Shown: piece by piece, positions 5,557-7,271 of the stretch | How the letters are laid out: every line of letters begins with the position of its first letter | Position numbering within the stretch: position 1 is the first letter of the stretch | Origin: Clostridium sp. UBA3947 | GTDB taxonomy: Bacteria > Bacillota > Clostridia > Clostridiales > Clostridiaceae | Direction: 5' to 3' | Length of the DNA: 7,271 nucleotides | Assembly (NCBI GenBank): GCA_002385545.1 | Contig: DGDR01000022.1 | Span: 458-7,728, forward strand | Position numbers and translations under genes: made by a program | Notes under the pieces: generated by a model | Database searches by the model: none | The model's input: the letters and a program-made list of their open reading frames with translations, nothing else | Told to the model about the DNA's origin: nothing

Positions 5557-6277
5557 AGTTATTAAGGATACAAAGGTACTTCCACAAGGAACTAAGGAGA
5601 TAATAACCCAGTATTCACCGGTAAACATAAAAAGTAGTGAGGAAGAGAATAATTCAAATGATATGGATGCTTCTCTACAGCTTATAAAAGAGGCAAAGGC
5701 AGAAAGTGAAAGAATTATAAAGATGGCAGAAGAAGAGGCTGAAAGGCTGCGGAAACAGGCCTATGAAGAAGCCTATGAGGAAGCTTATAAATTAGGCTAC
5801 CAAGAGGCTCAAGAAAAAGGTTACCAGGATGGTTATGAAGCAGCCTTGCAAAAGGCTAAAACTGAAGCCGATCAAATGATAGAAAATGCTGTGCAAATTT
5901 TAAATAATGCTAAAACAGATTATGAAGCATATTTACAAGCAAAGAAAGAGGAAATAATAAAACTTTCTTTAAATATTGCGGAGCATATTTTAAATCGTGA
6001 AGTTTCCAATGTGAATGGAATGGACCAAATGGTCGAACAAGCCATTGAAGAGTCTAGAAATGCTAAAAGTATTATAGTGAAAACCAATTCTTTTTATACA
6101 GATCATTTAAAAACTAAAATTTTAGAATGGAAAGAAAGATTTGCCTTAAAGGCTGAGGTTTTTGTGATAGCAGATGATTTTATGGATAAAGGACATGCTG
6201 TTATAGAAAAGAATAATGGAAGAGTTATCATAAATATAGATAAGGCTTTAGATAACATTAGAGAGGCGATATTATAA
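5540..6277 (+). CDS. fliH: Flagellar export-apparatus stator protein FliH
   Basis: FliH is the cytoplasmic partner of the FliI ATPase. It forms an FliH2-FliI complex, docks it at the C ring and export gate, and is related to peripheral-stalk subunits of F/V-type ATPases. From the ATG at 5540 it has 245 residues, normal for the family. The order is a short N-terminal segment, an acidic linker (about 33-43), a long charged helix (about 44-125), then the C-terminal globular domain. In the helix, Ala or Gly occurs at 74, 78, 82, 86, 90, 94, 98 and 102, usually followed by Tyr; such small-xxx-small repeats are a known FliH feature. The tryptophans near the N-terminus that anchor Salmonella FliH to FlhA are not seen here. 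It overlaps fliG by 17 bases and precedes fliI by 22. Confidence 0.92.
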   Translation: MQSLYRVIKDTKVLPQGTKEIITQYSPVNIKSSEEENNSNDMDASLQLIKEAKAESERIIKMAEEEAERLRKQAYEEAYEEAYKLGYQEAQEKGYQDGYEAALQKAKTEADQMIENAVQILNNAKTDYEAYLQAKKEEIIKLSLNIAEHILNREVSNVNGMDQMVEQAIEESRNAKSIIVKTNSFYTDHLKTKILEWKERFALKAEVFVIADDFMDKGHAVIEKNNGRVIINIDKALDNIREAIL

Positions 6278-6299
6278 ATTGACGTGAGGTGCTAGGTAA

Positions 6300-7271
6300 A
6301 TGCTTTCAATAGATTTTGATATGTTAAATAAGTCTGTAGCAGAAAGTAGGACTTTATATGCTGAAGGGAAAGTAAAGAAGGTAATAGGCTTAACAATAGA
6401 AGTAGAAGGCATAAAGGCCTTTGTGGGAGAGCTATGCACCATATATAATGATAAAAATAAACCCATAATGTGTGAGGTTGTAGGTTTTAAAGAAGATGAT
6501 GTTATTTTAATGGCCCTTGGTGAATTAAATGGTATAGCTCCTGGCTGTAAGGTAGTACCTCAAGGTAGATTATTAAGTGTAAAGTGCAGTGATGACTTGC
6601 TAGGAAAGATTTTGGATGGTTTAGGACAACCTTTGCAGGGGGAAAGTTTAAAAACTGGAACGTATTATCCATTAGATCAAGATCCGCCAGATCCTTTAAA
6701 GAGAAGAAGAATAAAAGATATTCTACCAACAGGAGTTAGAGCTATTGATGGATTCCTTACCTGTGGAGAAGGACAAAGAATAGGCATATTTGCAGGTAGT
6801 GGTGTTGGTAAAAGTACAACATTAGGTATGATAGCAAGGTATGCTGAAGCAGATGTGAATGTAATTGCTCTTATAGGTGAAAGAGGTAGAGAAGTATTAG
6901 ACTTCATAGAAAAGGACCTAGGAGAAGAGGGGATGAAAAAATCTGTTGTGGTTTGTGCTACATCAGATAAACCTGCTTTAGTTAGATTAAAAGGTGCTTT
7001 TACTGCTACAGCTATAGCAGAGTATTTTAGAGATCAAGGTAAAAAGGTTATTTTGATGATGGATTCTGTTACAAGATTTGCTATGGCGCAAAGAGAAATA
7101 GGACTAGCTATAGGAGAACCGCCAGCTACTAAAGGGTATACACCTTCAGTTTTTGCTAAGCTACCAAGACTGCTTGAAAGGTCTGGTATGTCGGATAAAG
7201 GCTCAATAACAGCCTTTTACACAGTGCTAGTTGACGGTGATGATTTTAATGAACCTATAGCTGATGCAGTT
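6300..7271 (+). CDS. fliI: Flagellum-specific export ATPase FliI (3' end cut by the window)
   Basis: FliI is the hexameric ATPase that helps unfold and deliver substrates to the flagellar type III export gate. The frame starts at the ATG at 6300, just after an in-frame TAA (6297-6299), and runs open to the window edge: 324 residues of an expected 435-440. The N-terminal beta-barrel covers about 1-90. The ATPase domain shows the Walker A GSGVGKST (166-173), GERGREV with the catalytic Glu (E194), the Walker B VILMMD (250-255), and PPATKGYTPSVFAKLPRL from 274, which marks the flagellar/type III branch and separates it from F1-beta. GAGGTG (6286-6291) is the ribosome binding site, 8 bases upstream. 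The gap after fliH is 22 bases, so it is co-transcribed. FliJ would normally follow outside the window. Confidence 0.96.
   Translation, partial: MLSIDFDMLNKSVAESRTLYAEGKVKKVIGLTIEVEGIKAFVGELCTIYNDKNKPIMCEVVGFKEDDVILMALGELNGIAPGCKVVPQGRLLSVKCSDDLLGKILDGLGQPLQGESLKTGTYYPLDQDPPDPLKRRRIKDILPTGVRAIDGFLTCGEGQRIGIFAGSGVGKSTTLGMIARYAEADVNVIALIGERGREVLDFIEKDLGEEGMKKSVVVCATSDKPALVRLKGAFTATAIAEYFRDQGKKVILMMDSVTRFAMAQREIGLAIGEPPATKGYTPSVFAKLPRLLERSGMSDKGSITAFYTVLVDGDDFNEPIADAV

Noticed and set aside
6272..6907. Three minus-strand frames across the start of fliI
   Set aside because: The plus strand there encodes a clear FliI with Walker A and other conserved motifs; the reverse frames are shadows.

Overview
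The window is the front end of a flagellar basal-body and export operon from a low-GC Firmicute, most likely a member of Clostridium sensu stricto or a close relative. The grounds are the AT-rich sequence (roughly one third GC by eye), A/T-ending codon use, strong GGAGG/GAGGTG ribosome binding sites, and a gene order (flgB-flgC-fliE-fliF-fliG-fliH-fliI) typical of clostridial and bacillar fla operons. All supported genes are on the plus strand.

Layout. Positions 1-102 are a short leader with a TATAAT-like -10 and a 10-bp inverted repeat that could pair with the downstream ribosome binding site. Positions 103-441 encode a short (112 aa) single-stranded-DNA-binding protein without the usual acidic C-terminal tail. 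Positions 442-553 hold a good match to a sigma-28 (SigD/FliA) promoter just ahead of a 286-aa flagellin at 554-1414. The flagellin is followed by a strong intrinsic terminator (1424-1475) and an AT-rich non-coding stretch reaching 1793. From 1794 the flagellar genes are packed almost without gaps to the right edge, where fliI is cut off.

How the genes work together. FliF forms the MS ring in the membrane and FliG sits on its cytoplasmic tail as the rotor/switch protein. FliE joins the MS ring to the rod, and FlgB and FlgC are proximal-rod subunits. FliH and FliI are the stator-like regulator and ATPase of the flagellar type III export apparatus, which exports rod, hook and filament subunits, including flagellin. 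The flagellin is a separately controlled late gene (sigma-28 promoter plus its own terminator), whereas the flgB operon shows no sigma-28 site and is presumably an early or middle transcript.

I found no previously undescribed system. The points worth a second look are the possible RBS-sequestering repeat ahead of the SSB gene, the divergent flagellin, the long flgB leader, the repeated GAGGTG start arrangement in fliG/fliH/fliI, and a regular four-residue repeat in FliH.
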